NCBI RefSeq assembly: GCF_025947285.1
Contig: NZ_CP110008.1
Coordinates: forward strand, 2,061,001 to 2,125,000
DNA from: Flavobacterium sp. N2820
Lineage (GTDB): Bacteria; Bacteroidota; Bacteroidia; Flavobacteriales; Flavobacteriaceae
Direction: 5' to 3'
Length of the DNA: 64,000 nt
Below the pieces are notes generated by a model. That model was not told the DNA's origin, did no database searches, and saw only the letters and a program-made list of their open reading frames with translations. Numbering within the stretch: position 1 is the stretch's first letter; the number at the start of each line of letters is the position of its first letter. Both the position numbers and the translations under genes were made by a program. Shown here piece after piece: positions 52,762-62,161 of the stretch.

Positions 52762-54150
52762 TTATTTATTCATTTCTACAAAATATTTGTAGAATAACGG
52801 AATGGTTTCAATACCTTTTAAATAATTAAATATCCCGAAATGTTCATTTGGCGAGTGAATAGCATCACTATCTAAACCAAATCCCATTAATATTGTTTTT
52901 GATTTTAATTCTTTTTCAAACAACGCTACAATTGGAATACTTCCACCTGATCGCACAGGAATTGCTGGCACTCCAAATGTTTCAGTATACGCTTTATTAG
53001 CCGCTCTATACCCCACACTATCAATTGGCGTAACATAACCTTGTCCACCATGATGTGGTTTTACTAGAACTTTCACCGATTTAGGCGCAATACTTTCAAA
53101 ATGTTTTTTGAACAATTCTGTGATTTCTTCCCAATCTTGATTTGGCACTAAACGCATAGAAATTTTTGCGAAAGCTTTACTTGCAATTACTGTTTTAGCT
53201 CCTTCACCTGTGTAGCCACCCCAAATTCCGTTCACATCTAAAGTTGGACGGATAGAATTACGCTCGTTGGTTACATAACCTGTTTCTCCATAAATATCTT
53301 CAATATCTAATGCTTTTTTATAGTTTTCTAATGAAAAAGGTGCTTTTGCCATTTCAGCTCTTTCTTCTGTTGAAAGTTCTTCTACTTTATCATAAAAACC
53401 AGGTATCGTAATGTGATTATTTTCATCGTGAAGCGAAGCAATCATTTTAGTCAACACATTAATTGGATTAGCAACAGCACCTCCATATAATCCTGAATGT
53501 AAATCTCTATTTGGGCCAGTTACCTCAACTTCTACATAGCTTAACCCACGAAGACCTGTAGTGATTGAAGGCTGTTGATTTGAAATCATTCCTGTATCGG
53601 AAATCAAAATTACGTCGTTTGCAAGTTTTTCTTGATTGCGTTCTACAAACCAACCTAAACTTTTTGAACCCACTTCTTCTTCTCCTTCAATCATGAATTT
53701 AACATTACATGGCAAGCAATTGTTCTGAATCATGTATTCAAAAGCTTTTACATGCATATACATCTGCCCTTTATCATCGCATGCTCCACGCGCAAAAATT
53801 GCTCCTTCAGGATGAATTTCTGTTGTTTTGATCACAGGTTCAAAAGGTGGAGACGTCCATAATTCCATTGGATCTGGCGGTTGCACATCATAATGACCAT
53901 ACACTAGTACAGTTGGTAAATGTTTATCAATTATTTTTTCACCATAAACAATTGGATAGCCTGGTGTTTCGCACAATTCTACGAAATCGCAACCTGCTTT
54001 CTCCAAACTTGCTTTTACAGCTTCAGCCGTTGAAACTACGTCATGCGCATAAGCACTATCTGCACTAACTGATGGTATTTTTAATAAATCGATTAATTCA
54101 TTAATAAAACGTTCTTTATTCGCTTGAACGTATTGTTTTATATTTTCCAT
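52762..54150 (-). CDS. M20 family dipeptidase
   Basis: A 462-residue cytoplasmic zinc peptidase. Metal ligands are seen in YGHYDVQPP, ARGACDDKGQ, and EGEEEVGS, and the dimerisation lid carries LHSGLYGGAVANP. The closest known types are carnosinase-like dipeptidases. It fits the peptide import genes at the left of the window as the intracellular step. It has its own promoter and terminator. Confidence 0.93.
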   Translation of the reverse strand: MENIKQYVQANKERFINELIDLLKIPSVSADSAYAHDVVSTAEAVKASLEKAGCDFVELCETPGYPIVYGEKIIDKHLPTVLVYGHYDVQPPDPMELWTSPPFEPVIKTTEIHPEGAIFARGACDDKGQMYMHVKAFEYMIQNNCLPCNVKFMIEGEEEVGSKSLGWFVERNQEKLANDVILISDTGMISNQQPSITTGLRGLSYVEVEVTGPNRDLHSGLYGGAVANPINVLTKMIASLHDENNHITIPGFYDKVEELSTEERAEMAKAPFSLENYKKALDIEDIYGETGYVTNERNSIRPTLDVNGIWGGYTGEGAKTVIASKAFAKISMRLVPNQDWEEITELFKKHFESIAPKSVKVLVKPHHGGQGYVTPIDSVGYRAANKAYTETFGVPAIPVRSGGSIPIVALFEKELKSKTILMGFGLDSDAIHSPNEHFGIFNYLKGIETIPLFYKYFVEMNK

Positions 54151-54169
54151 TGTGTTTGTTGAATAATTT

Positions 54170-54202
54170 CAAAAATACAAAAAATGTTTAGATTTCACTC
54201 AA
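54170..54202 (-). promoter_or_regulatory. Promoter of the M20 dipeptidase (TTG-N22-TATTTTTG)
   Basis: On the minus strand TTG (54202-54200) and TATTTTTG (54177-54170) are 22 bases apart. It overlaps the tail of the upstream subtilase terminator. Confidence 0.6.
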
Positions 54203-54203
54203 T

Positions 54204-54236
54204 AAAAAAACCCAATCATTATTTGACTGGGCTTTT
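54204..54236 (-). terminator. Terminator of the subtilase gene
   Basis: On the minus strand AGCCCAGTCA and TGATTGGGTT form a 10-bp stem (two G-U) with AATAA loop and a T-run; about 30 bases after the stop. Confidence 0.8.
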
Positions 54237-54265
54237 ACTTGGATAAAATACGCTTTAGAGCACTA

Positions 54266-57200
54266 TTAGAGCACTATTTTTTTGGTTTCCGTTTGACCGG
54301 TTGTTAATATAGTTTTCACAAGTAATGCTTGATTTGTTTGAGGTATTTTAGAAACTTCATATTCTTTTTCATTGATGTTACTGTTGTGGTATAAAACTCT
54401 ACCTAACACATCAAAAACAGTTACTTCTTTAATTTTTTCTGAAGCTGAAATTGAAATTCCGTTGGAATTTGAATATACTATGATTCCGTTTTGATTTTCA
54501 AAATCTTCATTTGATAAAGTATTCTTGTAAACAACTTCAAATCGGTCCATAAATGTTCCTTCTAGTGTTGAAAACGAATATGGCGTTTGCTTTACATCGT
54601 GCACACTGTTATTGTATTTATCTTTAATGAATACATCTTGCGATGTAAATAATCCGTCAACATTTTCAACAGAAATAGTGTAAGTGCCTGCATTTAATAC
54701 TTTTAATCCTAAAGGAACCACATCTGTATCTGTAAACGGCAAACTTCTTCCCTGAATCACGAATTTATCTGTATTTATAATATTGAATAGTATAGATTTT
54801 GTATCATCTAATACTTTTCCATCGATCTTATTATCAAAACCATTTGTTGCGCCTTGCATGTACCCTAACAACATTTGACTATACGATGTATTTGCATCGT
54901 TTAAATTGAACCAAATTCTGTGTTTTTCATTAGAAATGGTTGAATTTACTTGATTTGTAGTTCTAAAAAACTGAGTGCTTACCGATGCATTTACACGTTG
55001 TGCATTATTAAAATCAATTGCATCTGCCACACTGGCCTGCACATAAAAACCTTGTCCCGTTTGAATAGTTCCATTTGGAATTATACCACTTCCAAAAGCA
55101 GCAGTTCCTCCTAAAGTTGTATAAGCAGCAAAGTTGTTTTGAGGATATGTACCCGCATTTGCAGCAGTTGTATTTGTCCAAAAATATAGTGTCCCAATAC
55201 TTGCATTATCAGACAAGAAAGCATCTGCATCAATTGGGGAAGCATATGGATTTCCTAATAAATTATATCCTACTCCTACACTTTGATTCACAATTCCGTT
55301 AATTGGAATTCCTATAAATTGACCATTATATGCTGAGGCTATGGTTGATGACCATGTATTATCAACACGGATCATATAACCTTTTCCAATCAAGAAATTA
55401 GTTGTTGGACTAACCGATTGATAAGCTGTTGGCGTGGTGTTTCCTGTATAAAGATATTCATAAAATCTAGTAGCCACAGTATTTGGAGAAAAGGCTAATA
55501 ATTGTTGACCTGCAACAGGCGATGACCAAGCGGTATAGTCTTGACGAATCATTGGATGTGAATTTCTTTGTACAATGATATTTCCACTATTCACAGCGGT
55601 ATTGTCGATTTGGCGAAAAGCCGCATTATTATTAATTGTTAAAGTTCCACCAGTGTTCACGGTAACGCTACCATTTACGATTAACGTATGCCCAGCATTG
55701 AAAACGACATTAGCACCATTGTTAATGGTAACTGAACAAGCTTCTAAATTAGCTGCTGAAGAAAAATTTCCGTTTAGTATAACCTCTGAAACTTTTGAAG
55801 GAATTCCATTACTCCATGAGAAACCATCCCATGTTGTTGAAATATCGCCACATTCAACTATGTTTATAGAAATTATTTCATTTGGCAACCAACCATTATC
55901 CGAATTTTTAATATCGACTTTGAATGAAGTAGTTGATGCTGAGCTTTCTGAATTTATATAATTTAGTAATCCCGTGTTTATATCATTTTGTGTAAAGGTA
56001 CTTCCGACAGTTAAATTAGTTGTATTTAACCTTAAATTTCCAACACTAGGAGGAGAAACCAATGTATATACCTGATCCATTGCAGGTTGGCTTATTGTAG
56101 TTGCTTCAAGGTCAACATTTGAAACAGAATATGTTGTATTAATTAACGTAGTTATTGTGCTTTTAGTAAGTGAAGGAACATTTGTAATAGGCGCTAAAGC
56201 ACAAAAATTTAAAGTCCAGCTATCTATTGTTCCATTATCACCGTTATAAGCATCATTAACATATAATGTCCAAGTACCATTTGAATTTAAATTTTGATAA
56301 GTGGTAAACGGTTGTTGTGGCAAGACATCTCCTGTGAGTGCGGGAACAGCTGCGGTACAATTAGGAGCAATTCCAGAGTCAATAAATGTTGCGTTTATAT
56401 TATCATTATTTCCACAAACTTCTTGTGCTAAAACTGTGAAGGTAAAATCGGGTGCCTCAAGATAGATTGTCATGTCTTGAATGTAAGTATGTTGTAACAA
56501 TAACTCTAAGTTTACATCTCCAATAGTAAAATTATCAGGTACATTTAAAGTAGAAACACTCCATCCAGCACCTAATGCTAATGCTCCCGAATTATCAACT
56601 GTATTATTAATAGCAACATTTGTTCCTTGTGTATAGGAATATGAGCAGTCTAGAATTCCTGTTTGAAAAGATTTAACTTCCGAGGCATTTCCAGCCCCAC
56701 ATCTATTTAAAGGAATTACCCTCCAATAGTACACAGTTTCCGATAATAACCCTCCAATAGTTCTACTTGTAAGGGTTTCTATGGTGTTGCTCATAATTGT
56801 CATAAAACCGGGATCTGTAGCTATTTGTAAATTATATGTTTCTGCATTTTGATTTGCATCCCATGAAAAAGTAGGTGAAGTTGAAACACCTGTTGCACCA
56901 TCTAAAGGAGTATTTGAGATTTGTGGATATGCAGAAAAATTTGGATGATATACTGTTAACGTTATTTTTTTGATTTCGGTTTCAGTACCATTGTTTCCAA
57001 CGATTTCTATTTCGTAAGTGCCTGCAGCAACAGCGGTTAGATTATTTACGTTAACTGTAAAATTCCCTGAAGCACTCATGCTGTTCGGTGTAATTATAAC
57101 ATTTGCACCAGTAGGAACGTTTTGTGCTGTAAAATTTACATTGGGCCCACCCGTTTTTGTCAAAGCAAAATTAAATGCTTCGCTTCCTAAATTAGAACAA

Positions 57201-58915
57201 ATTGTTTTTGTGTCTTCTGTTGATTTGAATGAAAAATTTGAAGTAATTCCAGTTACTACTAAAGAAAATCTTTGAGGTCCATCTGCTAAAGTTCCTTTAT
57301 GAGTTACTGTAATTGTATATATTGCACCAGCGGTTGGAGTATCAATATTAATTCTTTCTACATTATCAATTTCATTATCTCCGGTTCTTGTTGCATTAGC
57401 TGTTGCATTACTTTGCAATCTCCACGGATAAAAAGTACTAGCGCCTTGCGTTATTCTAATATCCAAATCGTTTGTTAAATCTGGTAATGATTCATTAAGA
57501 GTTCCTGAATTTACTTTCGCTACATCTGGGACATCTGTCCATGTTATCGAACCTAATAAAGGAATTGCGCCTCCGTTTGCCACCACTTGTATTGTAAAGG
57601 TTTGTCCTTGAGATAAAGTCTCTTCAGAAATCCAAGAAGTTAAACCGTTATTTGTAATTGTCTCTGCACAGCTTTTCGCATCTAAATAGCCCCAGCCATA
57701 TTGTGCATCAGGACCTGGTCTTCCTCTGTCAGTTGCCGTGTGCGTTGCCAACCCTTTAAGCGTTGCCGCCCTCATAAACTTCCCGTTTTCGTTATTATAA
57801 TGTTGTTGTATTAACGTTAAAGTTCCTGTTACATTTGGAGCAGCCATAGAAGTTCCTGAAAGAGAGGAATAATCTGTATTTCCTCCTCCTGTTCCTGTTC
57901 CGTTACCTGTAGAGGTTAAACCTGTACCATTACCTGTTAAATCTGGTTTTATTCTTCTATCATCTGATGGTCCTTGACTAGATGACGTATTTATTGCTGC
58001 ACCACCAGTTATTGCTCCAGTTGTTGCATTTACAGTTGCATCTTGAGCATTTGCAATGGTAAGAATATTTTTAGCATTCTTGTTTCCGTTTAATTTATCA
58101 TAACCAGCGGTTGTTGGACTTGGATTGGTTGCAGCTCCATCATTTCCTGCAGACATTATTGGTAAATAGTATGGAAAAGAATATGAAATAACATCCCAAT
58201 TGTAGGCTTCTTGTGAATAAGCTCCAATATACCATGGTGTTGCTGAAACACTAGCCACTGGAACACCATAAGAATGATTAGACAACAACATTCCATTCAT
58301 TGCCTCAGCTATAGCTTCAGATTCATCATTATCCCAATCAAAGGTTCTTGCGGTAGCCGTATTAGCCATTCCTCTGGCATTCGTTTGAACACCCGATGCT
58401 ATAACTGTTCCAGTTACATGTATAGCATGGAAACTGTTGGTATTTGTTACTGTTTGTCCGTCCCCAAAAGTTACTCTTCCAACGTACTCTTGATGATTTG
58501 CATTAATTGGTCCTCCATCCCAAATTCTAGGAACCATACTTGTTCCCGTTAAATTCAAACCTAAACCACCGCCAGTGCGTAAAAAATCAACGCGAGATGA
58601 TGTTGCAGCTGCGGCATTTTCAATCGAATAATAAATTGGAACTCCAGATTCAATTCTCATCAACTGATCAAAACCACCGTTAGAATTTTTTTTAAAAAGA
58701 GGTAAATTGTTTTGTTTTGAGAAAATTTCAGCTTCTTTTTTTTGAATTTCTTCTCTTTTTTTAACCTTGAGATACAATTCTTCTCCTTTTTTTAAGTCGT
58801 ATTCTGCCGTAATTTGTTGAATTTGCTCTTTTGTTTGACTAAAAGAAATTGAAGAAAGTACAGAAATTACTATTAATAATGGAATTTTTAAGGATTTAAT
58901 GTAATAATTTTTCAT
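54266..58915 (-). CDS. Large secreted subtilase (S8) with T9SS sorting domain
   Basis: 1549 residues with signal peptide (to about 26). The S8 domain (about 110-430) has D133, H163 (FHAIHVTG) and S356 (GTSMAAP). Following are an unusual Ig-like region, a fibronectin type III-like domain (about 660-750, WRVIPLNRCG), a P/homoB domain (about 760-905, YVNDAYNGDNGTIDSWTL), and a repeat-rich region to 1460. The last 75 residues are a T9SS sorting domain (VTVFDVLGRVLYH; ending TKKIVL). It is thus a surface or extracellular protease. An 11-base tandem repeat covers the stop codon. Confidence 0.93.
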   Translation of the reverse strand: MKNYYIKSLKIPLLIVISVLSSISFSQTKEQIQQITAEYDLKKGEELYLKVKKREEIQKKEAEIFSKQNNLPLFKKNSNGGFDQLMRIESGVPIYYSIENAAAATSSRVDFLRTGGGLGLNLTGTSMVPRIWDGGPINANHQEYVGRVTFGDGQTVTNTNSFHAIHVTGTVIASGVQTNARGMANTATARTFDWDNDESEAIAEAMNGMLLSNHSYGVPVASVSATPWYIGAYSQEAYNWDVISYSFPYYLPIMSAGNDGAATNPSPTTAGYDKLNGNKNAKNILTIANAQDATVNATTGAITGGAAINTSSSQGPSDDRRIKPDLTGNGTGLTSTGNGTGTGGGNTDYSSLSGTSMAAPNVTGTLTLIQQHYNNENGKFMRAATLKGLATHTATDRGRPGPDAQYGWGYLDAKSCAETITNNGLTSWISEETLSQGQTFTIQVVANGGAIPLLGSITWTDVPDVAKVNSGTLNESLPDLTNDLDIRITQGASTFYPWRLQSNATANATRTGDNEIDNVERINIDTPTAGAIYTITVTHKGTLADGPQRFSLVVTGITSNFSFKSTEDTKTICSNLGSEAFNFALTKTGGPNVNFTAQNVPTGANVIITPNSMSASGNFTVNVNNLTAVAAGTYEIEIVGNNGTETEIKKITLTVYHPNFSAYPQISNTPLDGATGVSTSPTFSWDANQNAETYNLQIATDPGFMTIMSNTIETLTSRTIGGLLSETVYYWRVIPLNRCGAGNASEVKSFQTGILDCSYSYTQGTNVAINNTVDNSGALALGAGWSVSTLNVPDNFTIGDVNLELLLQHTYIQDMTIYLEAPDFTFTVLAQEVCGNNDNINATFIDSGIAPNCTAAVPALTGDVLPQQPFTTYQNLNSNGTWTLYVNDAYNGDNGTIDSWTLNFCALAPITNVPSLTKSTITTLINTTYSVSNVDLEATTISQPAMDQVYTLVSPPSVGNLRLNTTNLTVGSTFTQNDINTGLLNYINSESSASTTSFKVDIKNSDNGWLPNEIISINIVECGDISTTWDGFSWSNGIPSKVSEVILNGNFSSAANLEACSVTINNGANVVFNAGHTLIVNGSVTVNTGGTLTINNNAAFRQIDNTAVNSGNIIVQRNSHPMIRQDYTAWSSPVAGQQLLAFSPNTVATRFYEYLYTGNTTPTAYQSVSPTTNFLIGKGYMIRVDNTWSSTIASAYNGQFIGIPINGIVNQSVGVGYNLLGNPYASPIDADAFLSDNASIGTLYFWTNTTAANAGTYPQNNFAAYTTLGGTAAFGSGIIPNGTIQTGQGFYVQASVADAIDFNNAQRVNASVSTQFFRTTNQVNSTISNEKHRIWFNLNDANTSYSQMLLGYMQGATNGFDNKIDGKVLDDTKSILFNIINTDKFVIQGRSLPFTDTDVVPLGLKVLNAGTYTISVENVDGLFTSQDVFIKDKYNNSVHDVKQTPYSFSTLEGTFMDRFEVVYKNTLSNEDFENQNGIIVYSNSNGISISASEKIKEVTVFDVLGRVLYHNSNINEKEYEVSKIPQTNQALLVKTILTTGQTETKKIVL

Positions 58916-58980
58916 AAATGTAGGGGCTTTATAGATGCTAATGTAATAATTTTTAGTAAAACAAAAAATTTATTAATTAT

Positions 58981-59011
58981 TTGATTGTTAAAGTATGATT
59001 GTATATATTTG
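58981..59011 (+). promoter_or_regulatory. Promoter of tRNA-Leu (TTG-N20-TATATTTG)
   Basis: TTG at 58981-58983 and TATATTTG at 59004-59011 are spaced by 20 bases; the tRNA begins 14 bases after the box. Confidence 0.75.
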
Positions 59012-59024
59012 CAATCCAATATTC

Positions 59025-59106
59025 GCGGGTATGGTGAAATTGGTAGACACGCCAGACTTAGGATCTGGTGCCGCAAGGTGTGAAGGTTCGAGTCCTTTTA
59101 CCCGCA
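59025..59106 (+). tRNA. tRNA-Leu (anticodon UAG)
   Basis: The 82-base sequence has acceptor GCGGGTA/TACCCGC with discriminator A, anticodon stem CCAGA/TCTGG with loop CTTAGGA (anticodon UAG), a long class II variable arm and T-loop TTCGAGT. It is a class II tRNA as expected for Leu. The CCA end is not encoded. Confidence 0.96.
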
Positions 59107-59109
59107 CAT

Positions 59110-59140
59110 AAAACTCCAGCAATTTGTTGGAGTTTTTTTT
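59110..59140 (+). terminator. Terminator of tRNA-Leu
   Basis: AACTCCAGCAA and TTGTTGGAGTT pair (one G-U) and a run of T follows. Confidence 0.85.
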
Positions 59141-59153
59141 ATTTTTAAAACGC

Positions 59154-59188
59154 AAAAAATCCGATTGAAAAACTCAATCGGATTTTTT
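59154..59188. terminator. Bidirectional terminator behind the amylase gene
   Basis: AAAAAATCCGATTGA and TCAATCGGATTTTTT form a perfect 15-bp stem around AAAAC. Confidence 0.92.
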
Positions 59189-59205
59189 TTTAACTAACGA
59201 TAAAT

Positions 59206-62106
59206 TTATTCTTTTATTAATTTCTTTGTTTGGCTTAGACCGTTATAATCAACTATTTTTATAATATAAATTCCTGTTTGTAAATTGTCAATATTTACCT
59301 GTTGATCAATTTGAATTTTTTCAACAGCGTTTACCAATTGCCCTGTAAGCGTGTAAATTTCAATTAGATTAGCCTCTTTAGAAATTGAAAAACTAGTTTT
59401 TGCAGGATTTGGGTAAATCAAAATTTCCTTTGAACTTGTGTCAAAATCAGCATTGCTTAATGTAGATGATGGCTGGTTACCAAACACTCTAAATCTTCCT
59501 GAATTTACAGTTATTAAAGCTGTTGGGCTTGTTATTACCACTGGAGTGTTATTATCCATTAAATCATACCAAGTCATTGGATAAGTATAAACATCCGTTG
59601 GAAAATTTGGATTTATGGTTAAGTTTGCCACTGAAAAATTTGCAAGTACAACAACATTTCTCAATTGAGTTGTTGGAAAAGAATTATTATAAATATAAAT
59701 TCTTTGCTTTACATTATTTGCATCTGGGCTAATGGAGTGATCTCCCATAAACACAGGCTCTGTTGTTTTAAGTTTAATCATTTTTGACCAATCACTTAAA
59801 ATAGAAGTTCTTCTAGGATCAGATAACCAATTTTGTGTCCATTGAACTTGTTCTTTAGTAGATAATTTACAATCCCCTGGTGTAGTTGCGCTTTCATCAT
59901 TTACAGTTCCATTATCACAAGTGTAGATTGATTGGTTATTTCCTAATTCCGCAAAATGCCAAATCATTTTTGGGCCAGGAACTAAAATACTTGTTGCTCC
60001 AATTGCTCCCATTCTGTTTAACGCATTTGTCAAATTTCCATTAACAGGAAATGTTCCTGCTCCATTACCATAAGTAATTGCCTCATACATCATTCTATCT
60101 TTATCATGGCTTTCTGGATAACCAATAAGTCTTTTTCCAGTAAAACCTCGACTTGTGTGCGACATTCTTGAAATATTTTGTGAAGCAAATCCCATTGCAA
60201 GTTCTTTGTATTGTGCAAACATTTCTCCCCACATCATAATTCCTTTTCCTTCACCAATTCTATAATTTGCCCATTGTTGTTCTTCTGCATCAGAGCCTAA
60301 ATGTTCAAAAATCACATAATGATCATTGTCTAAAGTCCAAGAATAATCTGCATATTCTTTTAACACATCAATACGGTCTTGTTGGTATGCATTTGTACAA
60401 CCATCATCTCCTGCAGAACAATTTTGAGTAAATCCTTTGGTCAAATCCCATCTAAAACCATCAATTTTATATTCTGTTATCCAATGTTTAATGGTTTGTT
60501 TGACATAATTTCTAGTTAAAGTAGAAGAATGATTAAAATCATCCCCAACACTATAACTGTGTCTTGCTGTTGTATTAAAATATGGATTTTCTACACTAGG
60601 GCTTCCCCAGCCGTCACCTTCAGGATCGTTCATCCACATTCTTATCAATGGATTTCTTCCGAAAGCGTGATTAAAAGCGATATCTAATATTACTGCAATT
60701 CCATTTTGATGACAGACATCTACCAACTCTTTAAATTTTTCTGGAGTTCCATAGAATTTGTCTAAGGCCATATGAAAAGCGGTATTATATCCCCAACTTT
60801 CATTCCCTTCAAACTCCATAATTGGCATTAATTGAATAGCGTTAATTCCTAAATCTTTAAAATACTGAATGCGATTTATGACATCTTGGTAATTTCGGTT
60901 TGCATCAAAGTCACGAATCAATAATTCATAAATTACTAACTTATCTTTATTTGGTTTTGTAAAACTTGTTGAAACCCAATTGTATGGTGCTTGTCCCGTT
61001 TTTAATAATGTAACTTCTCTTTCTTGCGCTGAGGTAGTTGGAAAAGCTGGTAAATTAGGATAAGTAGTACTAGGTATCCATTGGTCATCATAAAAAGACA
61101 ACACAGTGGTAGAACAAGGATCTGCTGTTTTGACTAAAGCAGGTGAATTTGCAATTGGTGTTTGATCTACAACCCAATATTGATATGAATAATTTACTCC
61201 AGCGGTTAAACCTGTGAGTTCTAACCAAAATTTTCCGTTTGAAGGATCTTTTTTCATAGAATAATTGCTGTCTGGGTTCCAGTTATTGAAACTTCCAGCA
61301 ACATAAACAAAGTCTTTTCCTGGTGCTTCTAAAACTAAAGTCGCCTTTGTATTATCTGAAGAATTATAATTAATTCCATTTTCCAGACCTACTGGAATTG
61401 CCTGACTAACTACTGCAGGATTAACGATTACAGAGAATCTCCTTGTGATTGTTGAACCTCCTAATGTTACTTCTAACTCATAACTTGTGTTAGCTGTTAT
61501 GTTTGTATGATTAAAAGAATAATTTGAGGTAGTATTCGTATTGATACTAATGCCATTAGCCTTCAAATTGTAAACTGCACTTCCTCCTGTATTTGTTGCA
61601 GAAATAGTTAAATTACCTCCAGCATTCATGATAGTTGCACTATTATTAGCTGGACTAGTTAGATTAACTTGAAAAGTACCAACATTAAAAATAAAATCTC
61701 CACAAGATGGTGGTAACTTTAAAGTTTGACTTCCGTTAGCATTTCTAAAAACCATTCCAAGTTTGGTGGCATTTGCCTGTTGAGTTGCATTTAATCCAAA
61801 GTAAACACTTGGTGTTAAAGTTATACTCCAAGTACCATTCCCATTATTGGTCATTAAACCCACACTGTCATCTTGACCCCAATTTCCAACAACTCCAAAA
61901 CCGAATGCATTAGAGTCATCTCCAATTCCTGCGTGCATATACACTTTTGTTGGAGATGTTCCTATTAAATTACAAGATTGGGCTGCTGTTGAAACGGTAA
62001 TAGTGATTGGATCGCCAACATTAAAACTACTTGGTGTAATGGTTACTTGTGCTTGAGTTACACAACTTGAAATAAAAATTAAAATATATAGTAGGGTTTT
62101 TTTCAT
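59206..62106 (-). CDS. Secreted GH13 alpha-amylase with T9SS sorting domain
   Basis: 966 residues. After a signal peptide (about 19) there are two beta-sandwich modules (to about 230) and a CBM48/E-set-like domain (about 240-345, VAGSFNNWNPDSNYSM). The GH13 barrel (about 380-800) has nucleophile D554 (DGFRWDLTKG), acid/base E601 (VIFEHLG) and D668 (ESHDKDR), the full catalytic triad. The C-terminal domain IYPNPAKTSFSIS to TKKLIKE is a T9SS sorting domain. It is likely an extracellular alpha-amylase or pullulanase-like enzyme. It is last in the susD-susE-amylase operon, 55 bases after susE. Confidence 0.93.
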   Translation of the reverse strand: MKKTLLYILIFISSCVTQAQVTITPSSFNVGDPITITVSTAAQSCNLIGTSPTKVYMHAGIGDDSNAFGFGVVGNWGQDDSVGLMTNNGNGTWSITLTPSVYFGLNATQQANATKLGMVFRNANGSQTLKLPPSCGDFIFNVGTFQVNLTSPANNSATIMNAGGNLTISATNTGGSAVYNLKANGISINTNTTSNYSFNHTNITANTSYELEVTLGGSTITRRFSVIVNPAVVSQAIPVGLENGINYNSSDNTKATLVLEAPGKDFVYVAGSFNNWNPDSNYSMKKDPSNGKFWLELTGLTAGVNYSYQYWVVDQTPIANSPALVKTADPCSTTVLSFYDDQWIPSTTYPNLPAFPTTSAQEREVTLLKTGQAPYNWVSTSFTKPNKDKLVIYELLIRDFDANRNYQDVINRIQYFKDLGINAIQLMPIMEFEGNESWGYNTAFHMALDKFYGTPEKFKELVDVCHQNGIAVILDIAFNHAFGRNPLIRMWMNDPEGDGWGSPSVENPYFNTTARHSYSVGDDFNHSSTLTRNYVKQTIKHWITEYKIDGFRWDLTKGFTQNCSAGDDGCTNAYQQDRIDVLKEYADYSWTLDNDHYVIFEHLGSDAEEQQWANYRIGEGKGIMMWGEMFAQYKELAMGFASQNISRMSHTSRGFTGKRLIGYPESHDKDRMMYEAITYGNGAGTFPVNGNLTNALNRMGAIGATSILVPGPKMIWHFAELGNNQSIYTCDNGTVNDESATTPGDCKLSTKEQVQWTQNWLSDPRRTSILSDWSKMIKLKTTEPVFMGDHSISPDANNVKQRIYIYNNSFPTTQLRNVVVLANFSVANLTINPNFPTDVYTYPMTWYDLMDNNTPVVITSPTALITVNSGRFRVFGNQPSSTLSNADFDTSSKEILIYPNPAKTSFSISKEANLIEIYTLTGQLVNAVEKIQIDQQVNIDNLQTGIYIIKIVDYNGLSQTKKLIKE

Positions 62107-62121
62107 AGCATTTGATATTAA

Positions 62122-62154
62122 TAAAGGGTTGTCTATTACATAGACAACCCTTTA
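62122..62154 (-). promoter_or_regulatory. Intercistronic hairpin between susE and the amylase gene
   Basis: TAAAGGGTTGTCTA and TAGACAACCCTTTA form a perfect 14-bp stem with a TTACA loop. The T-run after it on the minus strand is weak (TTAATATC), so partial termination or mRNA stabilisation is likely, setting amylase below the binding proteins. Confidence 0.65.
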
Positions 62155-62161
62155 AGATTAA

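Noticed and set aside
55575..55961. 128-residue open frame antisense to the subtilase
   Set aside because: Lies wholly inside a clear 1549-residue gene; composition is that of a shadow frame.
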